Below are positions 22,239 through 34,498 of a stretch of DNA of 64,000 nucleotides, in pieces. Both the position numbers and the translations under genes were made by a program. Origin of the DNA: Albugo candida (taxonomy: Eukaryota > Oomycota > Peronosporomycetes > Albuginales > Albuginaceae); contig CAJNAR010000024.1 in NCBI GenBank assembly GCA_905220665.1, positions 124,001-188,000 on the forward strand. Reading direction: 5' to 3'. Under the pieces are notes generated by a model, which had not been told where the DNA came from, searched no databases, and was given only the letters and a program-made list of their open reading frames with translations. How positions within the stretch are numbered: the first letter of the stretch is position 1; every line of letters starts with the position of its first letter.

Positions 22239-24006
22239 ATGGACCCGAATGCGAACGACAAGAATGCTGGAGCTCGTGCAGTGTACCAGAATGATGAGGA
22301 AGACGAGTCAGGGAATAACTGGAGTCAAGTATGGCCGCGTAAACAATCGTCTGCTTCCTCGCAAAGCTCCAATTCATCCACATTCACCATAGAAGAGGAT
22401 ATTCGAGCCATGCAAGAGCAATTACAACGCGTTTTGACGTTCTGTGGACTACAAGCGGAGAACCCGCTGCGACTACAACGTAAAATATCCGATTTATTGG
22501 ATCAATTACGTTTAGTTATCGCAGAAAAGAATTATTGGATGAAACGGGCAACGCGAACAGAAATGGCGCAAGGCGAGCTGACAGATTACGGTACGGCTTA
22601 GGGAGCGGAAGGACAATTGAGACTGATTTATTGACTTGATAGAGGACGAAGAAGGTCGACAGTATCGTCGACGTAGTAATTCTGAATTGCAAGTGATGGC
22701 GGACACAATTGCGTCAACAGGAACAGAGATCGTGAGATGGGAGCAGCAAGAACCGAAGAGCCCAAAGTCTGCTGTTCAGGTCTTTCGTGAAGGAAGTATG
22801 TCCTCGCAATCAACAGCAGACACTTTTATGGATTCACTCGCACAGCCGACTCGACGGAAAAGCTCTAGTGCTATCAGACAGAAAAAAGCACCATTCCGAT
22901 TGCTTCAATGCTCGGATCAGCAGTGTGAAGTACTTACTCCACCGGAAGAAAGCATTCGGGTCCTGCATCGAGCACGTAATAATGTTCATTTTATGTGGGA
23001 TGAGAGCCCGAGGGTTGTACTGATCATAAAGAAACCGAATGAGCCTGAAGTCACTGAGACTTTCATTCGTATCGCTTCCTGGCTCAAAAAAGAAAAGAAC
23101 TTGCGTGTTATTGTGGAGCCTTCGGTTCACGCTGAATTGAAGCTCGAGGATATAGAGACTTGGGTTTGTAAGGAGCAATGGGCCGAGTACGAGAGTTTGA
23201 TCGATTTTGTCGTCACTTTGGGTGGAGACGGTACTATTTTATGGGTTTCTTCGTTGTTTGAAAAAAGTGTCCCACCAGTGCTTTCATTCGCGATGGGATC
23301 TTTGGGTTTTTTGGCTCCATTTGATTCAGCAGAAGCGTCAGGTACATTTTGAATGTGTGCATAAATCATTTACTCGCATTGGGCTTACGCGTCTCCTTCT
23401 TTAGACCATTTGGAGCAAGTAATACATGGAGGATTCTGTGTCTCACTGCGTTCCCGATTGTCTGGAACGATTTTACGAAAAGACAAATCGATTGAGCCTT
23501 TGCAACACAAACTTGCTCTTAATGAGATTCTGATTGATCGCGGTCACAATGCTGGTATTCTGGAGCTAGTCTGCTTTTGTGATGGTCTTGAAATCACCAA
23601 AATCGCGGCGGATGGAATCATTATTGCAACTCCGACTGGATCAACGGCGTACTCTTTGTCAGCCGGTGGATCAATGACACATCCTTCCGTACCAAGCATG
23701 CTGTTCACACCCATTTGCCCTCACACGTTATCGTTTCGACCATTGTTATTCCCAGACAGCGCTACAATCAAGATCCTCTTACCAATAACCAGTCGAGCAG
23801 CTTCGGCCTACGTCTCCTTCGACGGGAAAAATCGCGTTCGCTTGGAGCGTGGGGATGCCGTTGTCGTACGTGTGTCCGCGTACCCGGTCCCTTCCATATG
23901 CAGAAAGAATGAAAATCACGATTGGTTCGATTCGGTCGTCACCAACCTCAATTGGAATGTCCGGAAGCCTCAGAAACCTTTGCAGGCGCAACTCGATTTT
24001 CAGTAA
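22239..24006 (+). CDS. NAD kinase
   Basis: Three exons: 22239-22590, 22643-23341, 23405-24006, with 52- and 63-bp introns (GTACGG...GATAG, GTACAT...TTTAG), giving 550 aa. Residues 1-210 are a hydrophilic, serine-rich N-terminal extension. The catalytic domain follows: IDFVVTLGGDGTILW holds the GGDG motif that binds the triphosphate, then SLGFLAPFD, ALNEILIDRG, and the NAD-binding ATPTGSTAYSLSAGGS. The last block, CPHTLSFRPLLFPDS, is also family-typical. The enzyme phosphorylates NAD to NADP using ATP. The length and N-terminal extension resemble the cytosolic eukaryotic forms; no targeting peptide is evident. A divergent or tandem regulatory region upstream (22190-22238) is very short, so promoter elements may overlap the unresolved ORF before it. 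Confidence 0.92.
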
Positions 24007-24101
24007 CATTCGTCAAAATTCGTGGCACAATGTTTATTCGTATGTATAGATTCAGTACGTCTGAATGCATATTTATTTCCTCAATGCAATTTCTCATTAA
24101 A

Positions 24102-26548
24102 TTACGTCAATTCGATCTGTTCTAAAAGATGGCGCAACTCCAATTGGTGAGCTTGTTTCATTTCGCGAATTTTCGACTCCAATGAGCTGATATCGTCTGA
24201 AAGCCTTTTGCATTGTGAATGAGCTTCGAGGCATTTGTGCTTGTAAGCGTCACGTTTCTGGAAATTGGTGTCAGATACAATGTGAGGCAAAAGCCCGCCG
24301 TACCCGTTGCGTCTTATTTAGCTCGTGCATTATTTTCTTCATCGCTCTTTTCATGTCTTCCTTGAAAGCCTCACTTTGACTCGTGTGCTCTGCAGCCAAC
24401 AGCTTGAGCTTGTGCTATTGGGGTACAAACGCCTGAGCTTGACTATCGTCATGGAAGGAGGAAAAGACTTCCTACCTGCCATTCTCGTACATCCTTCTTA
24501 TGAGCTTCTTTTTCCTCTTCTAATTGCTCGGTCAATCCCGCGAGATCTCGCTCCAGAAAGCCAAGCTGACAGCATTCTGTCAGTGGAATTGAATAGACAA
24601 AGACCTCGCACCTTGGCATCCATTTGACTTGACTCGAGCTTTATTTCTTCCAGGTCCTGCAAAGTATCACTGGGGCACGTTATCGTTCACTGTTGACGGC
24701 GTCGATGTTTAGACGCACCGATGCGTGGATTGTAATGTTTTGTACTCGTATTCCACTTCTTTGACCTTGTTTCGATGAGAGACGCATTCGGTCTTCAGCT
24801 TTGAGCTCTAAGAGAAGAGAGAAGCTTGAAACCCGACATTGAGTCGACAGAATCGCTAAATACCACTTCCTGTGCGGCTTGAAGCTGCTTCGTCATGCGC
24901 TCCCGCTCGGTTTCCATCTGCTGAATTGTCTTTTGCAGGTCGCCTGCTTTCAAGCTGTGCTGACGAGCGACATCTTCCGCCTTTTGCTGCAGCTGTTGAA
25001 TTTCATCCTGCTTCATCAAAATCTATCGTGCCGAGCAAACAAGTCAGAAGGCTACTGTTTCTTCTCCCCAACGAGCTCTACCTGCTTCTCCATACTTTGT
25101 ACCTGGCTTATAGAATCAGCGAGATCGGCCTCTTTCGTTTTCAGTCGCAAGTTCAGCTGATACATTTCATCGCTGTTCTCTGTTTTATTGTAATTCGGAG
25201 CCGCTTGTGAGGTCAATTCAGCCGACTGTAATCGCTGTGTGAGCAATTGTAATCGTTCCTGGAGAGCGAGTCTTTCACGTTCCCAAGCACTTTGCTCCTC
25301 ACGCAATCTATAAGGCATCTTTCAATCGAGTATCTTTGTTTTTCGTGATAATGAGTGGAACCTTGTACTGACAGAGGTGTGAGAGGACAGCAGCAAGGCC
25401 TCTTGTTGTCGTATTTGGTCGCGTTGCTTGTCAGTATTGATACTCGCTTCTATCAGCTTGGCTTCCGTCTCACTAAACTTGATTCGTAGTCCGTCCCAAT
25501 CGTGCTGGAGCTTGTTCAGCTGTCAAGAGTTTGAATCGTTGTACGCCGTGTGCGTTCAGACCACGACCTACCTGACGTTCTTTGGCCTTAAAGTCGAGTT
25601 CCCAAGCAACATTTCGAGCCTGAACACTAACCAAAAGCTTTTCTCGATTGAGATGATCGCTTTCTTCTCTTTTTTGGAGCTTTTCGTTCACTTCGCGGAC
25701 TCCCTAACGGGCTCAGATCATCACGAGATTGCCGCGTAGGCTTTACGTACGGCTAATTCCTCAAGTAGTTCTTTTATCTCTCCTTCTGCTTGGATCCGGA
25801 GACTGGTGGAATGCTTTACGGCTTCTCGTAATTGACTCAATTCACAATGTTCTTCTCCTTCTTTTAGCTGCTGCTTCAAGTCGCTTATTTGAAAATTGTG
25901 AGCGGCCTGTAGGGATTCTACTTCGTTCGCCTGGTCGGTGGCAAATTGCTCATACTCGCTCTTCAGAAGCTCATAGTCCCGACGATACTGGAAAGCGGCT
26001 TGTCGATGATTTTCAACCTCTTGCCTCAGCGAGTCCATTTTCTGCATTTGGGGACCTTCCAGCTCTTCTTGTATTTCCAGCCTCAATTGCTCCAAATCTT
26101 TTGGTGGAGCAAATGTGCTCTGAAGACGTTCGAATTCACGAGCTTTTGATTCCAATTGCTTTTTCCACTTTGTAATAAGCTCTTCATGACGACGATCTGC
26201 TTCAATCTGTCATGAAAGCCCCGTAAGCTTTCGAAGCAAATAAAGGCTGCAACTGATTTCTCAACCTTTTGCTCTGTCGCCTGGAAAAAAGCCTTTTGCA
26301 TTCTCTCATAACGTTCATGTAATCGCATCAGTTCACTACTCAGCTTTCAGTTTCGCAGTCAGCATCACCCTATTGAATGAAGAAAGCGGAGCCTGCATGC
26401 GTACTTTAGCGCTCTGCTCGCGTGCCTCATCGCGCTCAAGCTGAATCGCTTGATTCAAAGAAACTGCTTTTTGCAGGTCCGTGTTCAAGTGCACAATCTG
26501 TTCCAACAGAGTAGCATAGCGCGTGGAAGGAGACGAATCTTCTGCCAT
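24102..26548 (-). CDS. CEP83 (CCDC41)-like centriolar coiled-coil protein
   Basis: A many-exon gene. Exons that I can place in phase are 26548-26405, 26343-26266, 26206-25751, 25703-25572, 25519-25373, 25318-25082, 25022-24867 and one starting at 24807; further short exons run to the stop near 24102. Mapped introns are 47-61 bp. Almost the whole product is heptad-patterned coiled coil. The segment APPKDLEQLRLEIQEELEGP followed by KMDSLRQEVENHRQAAFQ and YELLKSEYEQF matches, from memory of the family, the conserved block of CEP83, a distal-appendage protein that anchors basal bodies to membrane. The rest of the coiled coil is not diagnostic. The start chosen is the first ATG before a good Met-Ala-Glu-Asp context; a minus-strand frame at 26803-27009 ending near a GTAAGT could be a 5' exon. 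Zoospore-forming oomycetes need such a protein. Confidence 0.7.
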
Positions 26549-27068
26549 CAAAGCATGGAAAAGGATGATGTTATTATGAGTCTTATTAGCACTGAAATAG
26601 CAAAAAGACACGACTTTTGGTGCTCGAAAACTCGCACTATTCTCTTATTTCACCTATTTACGCTGTTCCGACGGCACTTTGCTCACTCCAATGTCTATTT
26701 ATTATTCATTATACAATGTGTCTTACTGCTAGAATTTGTCACTACTCTGAACGACGTCATACGGTCGAATAAAGACGTGCAAGGTTATTCTCTAAACGTC
26801 TATCAAATCGATAGATCGATTACGTACTGATTTTGTGTCTGCATGATGCAGTGTGAGCGCAACTTACTCGTTCTAAGAGCGAGAAGTGTGTCATTTCGTC
26901 GTCGAAAATATTTCATTCTCAAGCGGATGTCTTGCCATTTTAATCCAATCAAACGACGCAATTCATCCGCTTTCGAACTTTTGAATGCGAAAATCGCAAA
27001 AAAGCGCAATTTTTCCGATTGATAACTTACTTTCTATAACGTAAACGAATCGGAAAACAGCTCTACTA
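26549..27068. promoter_or_regulatory. Divergent promoter region, CEP83-like / kinesin-14
   Basis: 520 bp lie between the two divergent start codons. The two products are both microtubule-organising proteins, so co-regulation is plausible. A non-ATG frame on the minus strand (26803-27009) might be a 5' exon of the CEP83-like gene. I recognise no specific binding site. Confidence 0.4.
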
Positions 27069-30000
27069 ATGAAACGAAATCGTGAAAAGGACGATCATCA
27101 CTCTACCAATGACGCAAACTCTTTTCTTGAACGCGATACGCTAATAAACGAAAAAGACTCGGAACCGACCTGCAAAGTGAGTCGCGTCAGCATGGAGCAC
27201 CGCGCAGACGCCGAACAAACGTCCCCGCCGACAACGCCGGCTGCTCATCGCTTTGGCTTTGGATTCAAAGCCTCACAATTGAAAGTATCGATGGAAAAAG
27301 CACTTTTAAAATCGCTCCCGGAGGAAAACAGTGCACAATTGACAGAGAAGACGGATCCATTGACCAGCTCCAATGCGAATGATTGTTTTGTATCGACCAC
27401 CAACGCTATTGACATCCCTACAAAGCCCATTTCTGACGATACAAACTCTCTAAATGCAAAAATGCAAACGTCAGGCTCCAAAAAAGTACTCGCAAACTCG
27501 ACCGCAAAATCAAATTCCGGACATCGTATCACATTAAGAAGCATAGAGAAGAAGCAAAATCGAGGAGGATTGACTCAGTATACCCTGAAACGATCGTCTT
27601 TTGTACCGAGTATCAAGAAGAAAAGCGAGAAGACCGGGCCGCAGGATGAAAATAAGGAAAATATGACACGAGCGATTGTGTCGGCGCACAGCTCAGCTTT
27701 GAATTCGACGGAATCGCTTCGGACGAAATTCGAGCAAAGTCGTATCGATGAGATCGAAACGATTCTCAAGTATCGAGCAAAAGCAAGCAAATTCAATAAT
27801 AAGGCGCGACAGGAAGAACAAGTGCAATACATCCGGAAGCTCAAAAACGTTCTTCGTACAGTGTGTTCTGAAATCAGACATATCAATGGGAACGTCAGCG
27901 ACGTTGAAAGTGATTTTGTGGCTGAGAAACAAAAGCTCACACAACGAGTTGCTTTGGCTGAAAATGCTGCAAGAGAAGCGTTTGGACGTGTTGCAAATTT
28001 ATTGGAAGAGACAAAGAGTTTGAGTAAGGAGAAGGAAACTATGCACAGAGAGAAACAAACGCTTTCAGAAAAGCTTTACGTCGTCGAAAAGACCGTCGAG
28101 GACTCCTCAAACGCACAAAGCGATTTGGAAAAGAGAAAAGAGCAGTTGGAAGAGCAAGTTGAGCAATCTCAAATAAGAATGGAAAAGCTTACGAAAGAAG
28201 TGGAGTCTTTACGCGCTTCCCTTTCAGATTGTGAACGTACGTACGAAGAAAAGGCAAAGGAGTTGGAACGCTCTCACCACACGCAAAGCGAAAAGGAGGC
28301 AAAGAGGTAAATGCCAATTCGATGGGCTTATTGTATGGTGTGTGACTCTCATTTTAGGAGGAATGAGCAGACGGAAAAGCTTCAATCACAAGTGACAAAA
28401 CTGCTTGAGGATTCAAGTCAACTCGCTTTAGATCGGGAGAAATTTAAACAGCAAGCGTGCGTGTTGGAAGATGAGCTGAAATCGGAGCGTGAGAAACGGA
28501 ATCGAATGGAGATGGAAAAGTGCACAATGAGAACACTGCATGAAGCCCTCGAATCCCGTTTCGCCAGTACGCAGGACGATTTGGCCGAGTTGAAGAGTAA
28601 AATGAAGGAGAAGGAGAGTGAACTCTCCCGATTGATTCAAAGCATTACTGAGATGCAGAAACTCTCATCGAATGCCAATAGCAAACTCGATACGGAGAAG
28701 AGGCAATTACAGGACAAGATGGAGACTCTACAGAGAACAAACAAGGAGCTGGAACGTTCCGAGAGGAATCTACAAAATGAATTGAAAGACGCTCTTCAAA
28801 CGCTCGAGGTGACAATTATCAATCAAAGAGGAAAATGATCTGAGAGATTCTCTTTGCAGAAAACCACGCGGGAACGTGATACTGCTGCGAAACAATTGAC
28901 TGAGAACGAGAAATCGCATCAAAGTGTGGAGATTCGTCATCAGGAGATCGCAAAGCAGGCGACAGTGAATGCGGCAATACGTCAAACACTGGAAAGTCAG
29001 TTGAAAGAAATGCGTATCGAACACGTCGCAGTGAACGCTCAGATGGAAGCGGTGAAATTTGAAATGCGAAATGTGCAGCAGAATTGTGACGAGCTTAAGA
29101 TTTCTTATGAGGAAAAAGTAGCCGATCTCGAGGCTTTAGCAAAGGCAGCAAAAGCGTGTGCGAGCGAACAAGTGGAAAAGCTCAGAGAAAGTAATGTCAG
29201 CTTGAAAAGCGAGGTCGCTACTCTCCGTGATCGGCTCAGTAGCGTCCGTGATGAAGATCTCGAAGAGCTTTGCACTGTGAGACGCGATAATGAAATTCTC
29301 CGTCTACGACTTCGAGAAACGTCAAATCAAGGAAGTCAATCGATCGCTGAAAAGGATCAGCTGATCACCGAATTACAGGAGAAGATACGTCAAGGCGAGA
29401 AAGCTCGACGTCTTATGCACAACACGATCCAGGAACTACGTGGAAATGTTCGCGTATTCGTTCGTGCTCGACCATTCTTACCGTACGAAATGGTCGAAAA
29501 AAAGCAGCCCGAGTCGATTATCTCCTGCGAATGCGACGGCCAATCACTGAAAATCACACGGCCGATGAAAGGACAAGAGTCTGTAGTGTCGAGCTTCACA
29601 TTTGACAAAGTGTTTCCACCTTGCGCTGGACAGGACGTTGTGTTCACAGAAGTCTCGGAATTTGTCCAATCTTCCCTGGACGGATATCACGTCTGCTTGT
29701 TCTCTTACGGTCAAACTGGTTCCGGGAAGACGCATACGGTGCGTGCTGTTGCGTGTATTACATTGAGAAACAATGTGTGATTTGTGCGCAAACGACAGAT
29801 GCAAGGAAGCGGAACCGGTCAAATGCGTGGAATCATCCCACGAGCCATTGAGAAAGTATTGAATGAGTGTGAGCTACAACGAGAGGAAGGATGGGTGTAC
29901 ACGACCCGTGTCTCGTTCATGGAGATCTACAATGAGACCATCAAAGACCTTCTGGAGCCAACTTTGAATGGGAATCGAAAATTATGTATCAAGAAAGACA

Positions 30001-30602
30001 CTCGTGGGAATTTCTACGTCTCTGACCTCACTATCGTCGATGTATGTGCAATGGATCAAGTAGAAGCACTTATGGAACGAGCGAGTCGAGCACGAAGTGT
30101 TGCCAGCACGGATATGAATGCTCAATCGTCTCGATCACACAGTCTTTTCACATTGTATCTTCAAGGTGTCCGCGACTCGGACGGAATCGTACTCGATGGA
30201 CGATTGAATCTGGTCGATTTGGCGGGAAGTGAGCGAGCATCTCGATCGAATGTGACTGGCGATCGACTTAAGGAGACTCAGGCGATCAATAAGAGTCTGA
30301 GCTGCTTGGCAGACGTCTTCACTGCGATCGGCAATAAGGCTTCCCACGTACGTTGTGCTGTATGCTTTATGCGTTGTGTCTCATAGGACGTGTTACAGAT
30401 TCCATTCCGCAACTCGAAACTGACGTATCTGCTGCAAAATTGCTTGTCGGGCGATGGGAAGACTTTGATGATGGTGAATCTCTCTCCGACATTCGAATCG
30501 GCCAACGAGACTCTCTGTTCATTGCGATTTGCAAAACAGGTGAATCAGTGTGAGCTCGGAAAGGCGAAGCGACAAATCAAATCGAAAAACGACGTAAAGT
30601 AA
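27069..30602 (+). CDS. Kinesin-14 (C-terminal motor, KIFC1/Ncd type)
   Basis: Five exons: 27069-28306, 28358-28808, 28860-29738, 29799-30347, 30399-30602; introns of 50-60 bp; 1,106 aa. Residues 1-230 are a basic, Ser/Thr-rich tail with probable microtubule-binding character. A long coiled coil fills about 240-770. The neck [14 protein letters not shown], immediately before the motor, is the kinesin-14 signature. Motor motifs: P-loop [11 protein letters not shown], switch [12 protein letters not shown], switch [13 protein letters not shown], and [16 protein letters not shown]. The last intron acceptor (TTACAG at 30398) is chosen over one 12 bases upstream because it restores the canonical [10 protein letters not shown]. 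The motor is minus-end directed in this family and works in spindle focusing. An intron cuts the P-loop loop just after THT. Confidence 0.95.
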
Positions 30603-30628
30603 CAAATTCAGTGCATTAGTCGTTCACA

Positions 30629-30646
30629 CGCGCGCGCGCGCGCGCA
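30629..30646. repeat. (CG)n dinucleotide run
   Basis: About nine CG units in the 104-bp gap between the kinesin-14 stop codon and the next start codon on the same strand. Alternating CG favours Z-DNA and is unusual in this AT-leaning window. Confidence 0.85.
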
Positions 30647-30706
30647 AGTGTTTATAGCGTATCCGTAAAGTAAATATATCGCCAATTTCGCACTTGAAAT
30701 TTACTA

Positions 30707-31991
30707 ATGGAGCGAATTGATTGCAATTCGACAGAGACTCTTGTTGCTCGATACGCTGCGAGTCGGATCGCAGCGATTATTGGGCTTCATGCGTATGCGG
30801 ATATCGTTCAAGACTTTTGTGAGGTTTGTGAGCGGTGTGGCGGCAGATGACGATTCTCGAGGTAGTATTTGTATCAGGATCGAGTCGAATTGATGGAACG
30901 CGATGCGTCTGAGCTCAAGCTGGAGATTTTATCGAGAGATGAAGAACTCGAGCAGATCGTTAGGCTTACGGGGAAGAAAGGAAAACGGACGCTGGAAGAG
31001 ATTTTGTCGTGGACGCGAGAACCGCTACAAGGAGAGAATGCAGTGACGCTGGGGAATGCGAGGACGCTATTAGAAGACTCACGGAATGCATTGACATGCG
31101 CGCGAAAGCGGAATAAAATCAGCACGGAGCAATGTGCGCAGGCGGAAAGTATAATGCGATCGCGAATTCGACAAAGTATCGGCGTGAGGAACGAGCAATT
31201 GGCGATAAAAGTACGTTTGCTAACTCCCTTTTGCGTTGACGCTGAACGCTGAGACTTCGTGGTTTTGTACTTTGTGGCGTGGAAGGCGTATGAGACGAAC
31301 ACAGGGTGCGACTTTTATTGACATTGGATGGAGCTCACAATTGCTGTACAGGAATCAAGTGCGAGAAATGAATGACGTGTACCACTATCTGATCTTCCCA
31401 AATGTGGCCAACGTGATGAACGCATTCGATGTCGAAAAACACCTGAGAAGACTTTGCATCCCAAAGACGTTGACCTCGGGAAATGACCGAGAAAGAGAGC
31501 AAATGGAGCGTAGTGGGTACTTTTCGATTTGCGGAATGGTCGATGGGGTCTGTGATGCGTTGAAAATTGTGAATGCGACGTCGGAGGATGAGGAATGGGA
31601 GCTTGTTCGGATTCTCGTGGAGGTGAAGAATCGTGTACACGCGTTCGCTGATCCGCCTCCACTTCACGATTGTATCCAAATGGCGATATATTTCAAGATG
31701 CTCGACGTTCAGGAAGGCGATTTGGTCCAATTTATGAATGAGGATGAGATGGTTATCCACACCACACGCGTATCGTGGGATTTGTATCCTCTGAATTGCC
31801 GGATGTACGGCGATGAAAGTAGTGGGAATCAAGCTTGGAATATCTGGAATTCCATCATAATGCCGCGATTGTATCGATACACTGAAATGATTGAGAAATT
31901 CAGAAGAAATGACGACCTTCGTCTGAGCTTTCTCAGCGCTGAGAAACGAACACAAGTGTCTCTGATTCGAACGGAATGTGATTTCTTATGA
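30707..31991 (+). CDS. PD-(D/E)XK nuclease-like protein, unknown function
   Basis: Three exons: 30707-30823, 30878-31210, 31305-31991, with introns of 54 and 94 bp, giving 378 aa. The first 150 residues are charged and helical without a recognised domain. The C-terminal part shows the pattern of a RecB-type PD-(D/E)XK nuclease: GMVDGVCD (Asp 230 or 234), then a hydrophobic strand with VEVKNR (Glu256-x-Lys258), and a following helix CIQMAIYF with a QxxxY pair (Gln275, Tyr279). Those are the metal-binding and catalytic positions of that fold. I do not recognise a specific family. The Asp is followed by two further acidic residues, so activity is plausible. It sits 104 bp downstream of the kinesin gene on the same strand, and its stop codon overlaps the stop of the convergent coiled-coil gene. 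Confidence 0.65.
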
Positions 31992-34142
31992 GACATTTGG
32001 AGTGCAATGAGGTCGGAATAGCGCTCGTTTGGGTTTCGTCGGAGGCTGCCGTTGATTTGAGCTTTTGAGAAGAGTACAGGATCGAAGTTTACTGCTGGCT
32101 GTGGCTGAGGTGTACGATTTCCGAACATGTTGACTGCTTTTGTTTCGCATTTGCGTTTTCAAAGTGGTTTTGGCGTCCTCGCTATTTTTCAACGCTTCGG
32201 GTCGAATTGTTTCCAACCTTTCGGTCAGCGCCAAAATAGCTTCGATCGACGGAATAGAATCGCTTGAAAGCTCTGGTGAGCTGTCTATTCGAATTCGATC
32301 CTTCCACGACGGAAAAGTGACATTGGCTGCATTCTGTGCCTTGTTTGATTCTGTTTCCAAAGGCGCGGAGGTAGCAGCGATGTGTGTCGATGAGAGCAGA
32401 CTTTTACTCAACATCGATGAATTCTCGCTCTTGGAGCTCGTATCCGTCTCATTCTGACTGCAGGTACATCTGCCTCCGTCATTGTCGAATTTGGCGTACA
32501 AAAGTCTCTCCAAAACGCTTATCTGTCGTCTGAGTTGCGTGATGCATTTCGTCTTACTGCAAGGCGTATCATCGGTTGGTAATTTGTTTGTTTGGCAAAC
32601 GCTCACTGCTGTCTCAATAGCATTTGTGACTGTGGAGGCTTCCTGACACAAAACTCGAGTCTGTGTGTGCTGATGCTTTGTAGTCGTCGTCGATTTGCGA
32701 TGGGCAGAATCTGAGTCTCGTGCTTGGTGGTGGAGTCGATTGAGCTCCTGGACGCTCTTTTCATGGGATTCTTTGATTTTCAGAGTCCAAATCGTTTCAA
32801 AATGCTTTCCAACTCGCTGAATGATTTCCTCAGTGGACCCGACAATGTCGTTTTCTGTGATTTGATCGCGAAGCAATTGTATCTGCAAAAGGCGTCAGAA
32901 TACGATCGGAAGGTAGACGGTCTACATACTTGTTTGTGAATGCTTTCAAAGTGCACAGAGAGATCGCTTTGCGTCTCCAATTCGCGTTGTATCGGCTTTG
33001 TATCGAGCTCGTGAGCCAATTCGGTCAATCGACGATCCTTTTCTTGGACAAAGTTGTTCAGCCTTTGGATAGACAGCTCGTATTCTTTGTTTTGATGATA
33101 CGAAGCTTGGGCTTTTTCCAGAGCTGACGTCAAGTTGGCTTCCAGTTGACAGATCTGTCGTTCATGCTGCAGGGAATCCGAAACCGAGTCAGGATGAGTT
33201 GGTGAGCCTGTGAGTCGCTGTACCTGTACAAAGTCTTCCCGTACGCGATCCTTTTCAGCAAGAAGCTTTATTTGTGACTGCTCTTCCGCCTACAAGTAAG
33301 AGTGTGGGAATGTGATCTCCACAAAGCGAAGAGATTGTTACGATTCTCAGCTGATGCTTTAGCGCTTCCACTCGCTTTTTGTACTTTTGTTTGCATTCCT
33401 CAATCTCCGCTTGTGTTTGCTTCGCTTTCTTCCTTTGTATCGAGCAAACTGCGTGCTCGAATTGAGCATATTGCTGCTTGTACGCGCTTTCCATCGTATG
33501 GAGAACTCTGACAAAGCTCTTCTCACAATTCTCCACAGCGTCTGCCATTTCTGCGGAAAGAGGTTCTGTATTCATCGAAGAGACTCGACAGAGTGAGACG
33601 CAATCTGAAAACGCTTCCATCGATGCATTTTCCGACAGCAAAATGCTCGCGTCTAAGGACTTTGGGACGTTCCTCTTGCGAAGAAGCCTCTCCAGCAGCT
33701 TCTCACACGCTTGGATCATTCGAATTGCAAAGGAATTTGCCCATTCCACGCACGATCGATCGATCGTACTCAATGTCGTCTGTACCTCTGCATGTTGAAC
33801 AGCTTTCTCGTCTACTTGCTGGACTTTGGCTTGGATAAGGTGCAGTTTCTCATGAACGTGGTGTATCTGATGGCTAATGTCGCGCTGCTGCGACACAAAT
33901 TGCGATAGAAACGCATCCATTCCATCGATTTTCACATCGTCTCTAAAAGGCTTATTCCGCTTTTCTTGGTACTCCTGGTGCATTTCATGGAGTGATTTCT
34001 CCCCATTTGCTTTCGATCGGTCTGCTCCATAAACACTGCTGTTGGTATCACTCGAATGTGAATCCCACGACCTCTGAGCCCATCGACCTGTTAATTGAGC
34101 AATACGCTCTCCATCCTCAAATCTTCCATTAACAGCGTCCAT
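31986..34142 (-). CDS. Coiled-coil protein, unknown (666 aa)
   Basis: Four exons: 34142-33342, 33289-33224, 33166-32930, 32882-31986; introns 52, 57 and 47 bp, all in phase 0. Residues about 65-460 are largely coiled coil (for example HQIHHVHEKLHLIQAKVQQVDEK and QTQAEIEECKQKYKKRVEAL). The C-terminal third is Ser/Thr-rich, low in structure, and ends in a basic stretch (SNQRQPPTKPKRALFRPH). No diagnostic domain is seen. Coiled coil plus basic disordered tail suggests a cytoskeletal or basal-body protein, like its neighbours, but that is inference. Its stop codon overlaps the stop codon of the nuclease-like gene by six bases on the opposite strand. It shares a divergent promoter with the CLC gene. 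Confidence 0.75.
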
Positions 34143-34498
34143 ATCAATTTCTCAAGCGACCACTCGTATAAACATAAGCTTCCATCCAAATTCAAACACT
34201 AAGCCGTCAAAAATGCTCTCATTACGTCAGATAGCAAATATATCGAATTTTCAACAGCTTAAAGGCTCAATAGAACGAAAGGCAATAAACGCACATTTTA
34301 TTTCGAATTCGCCTTTACACACAAAATTGCACGACTTTAACAAAAGTAAGACATCAGCAAATGATTTGATTCATCCTTTTGACTTAAAGTGCGATCCGAT
34401 TGGTAGTGTTATTTTCATCTGATCCAAAGTCAAACTCAACCGAAACGATTTGCATGAGAAAAATCCACAATTAGGCGCATTTTTCCAAAGCGTTTAGC
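34143..34498. promoter_or_regulatory. Divergent promoter region, coiled-coil gene / CLC
   Basis: 356 bp between divergent start codons. Contains AT-rich stretches and a 69-codon plus-strand frame of no evident meaning. No specific element is recognised. Confidence 0.4.

Noticed and set aside
25428..26175. Plus-strand frames of 100-148 codons across the CEP83-like gene
   Set aside because: Antisense shadows of exons whose splice sites and heptads are coherent on the minus strand.
30381..30398. Kinesin last intron ending at TCATAG (30386)
   Set aside because: That acceptor inserts DVLQ before IPFRNSKLT; the TTACAG acceptor gives the canonical motif.
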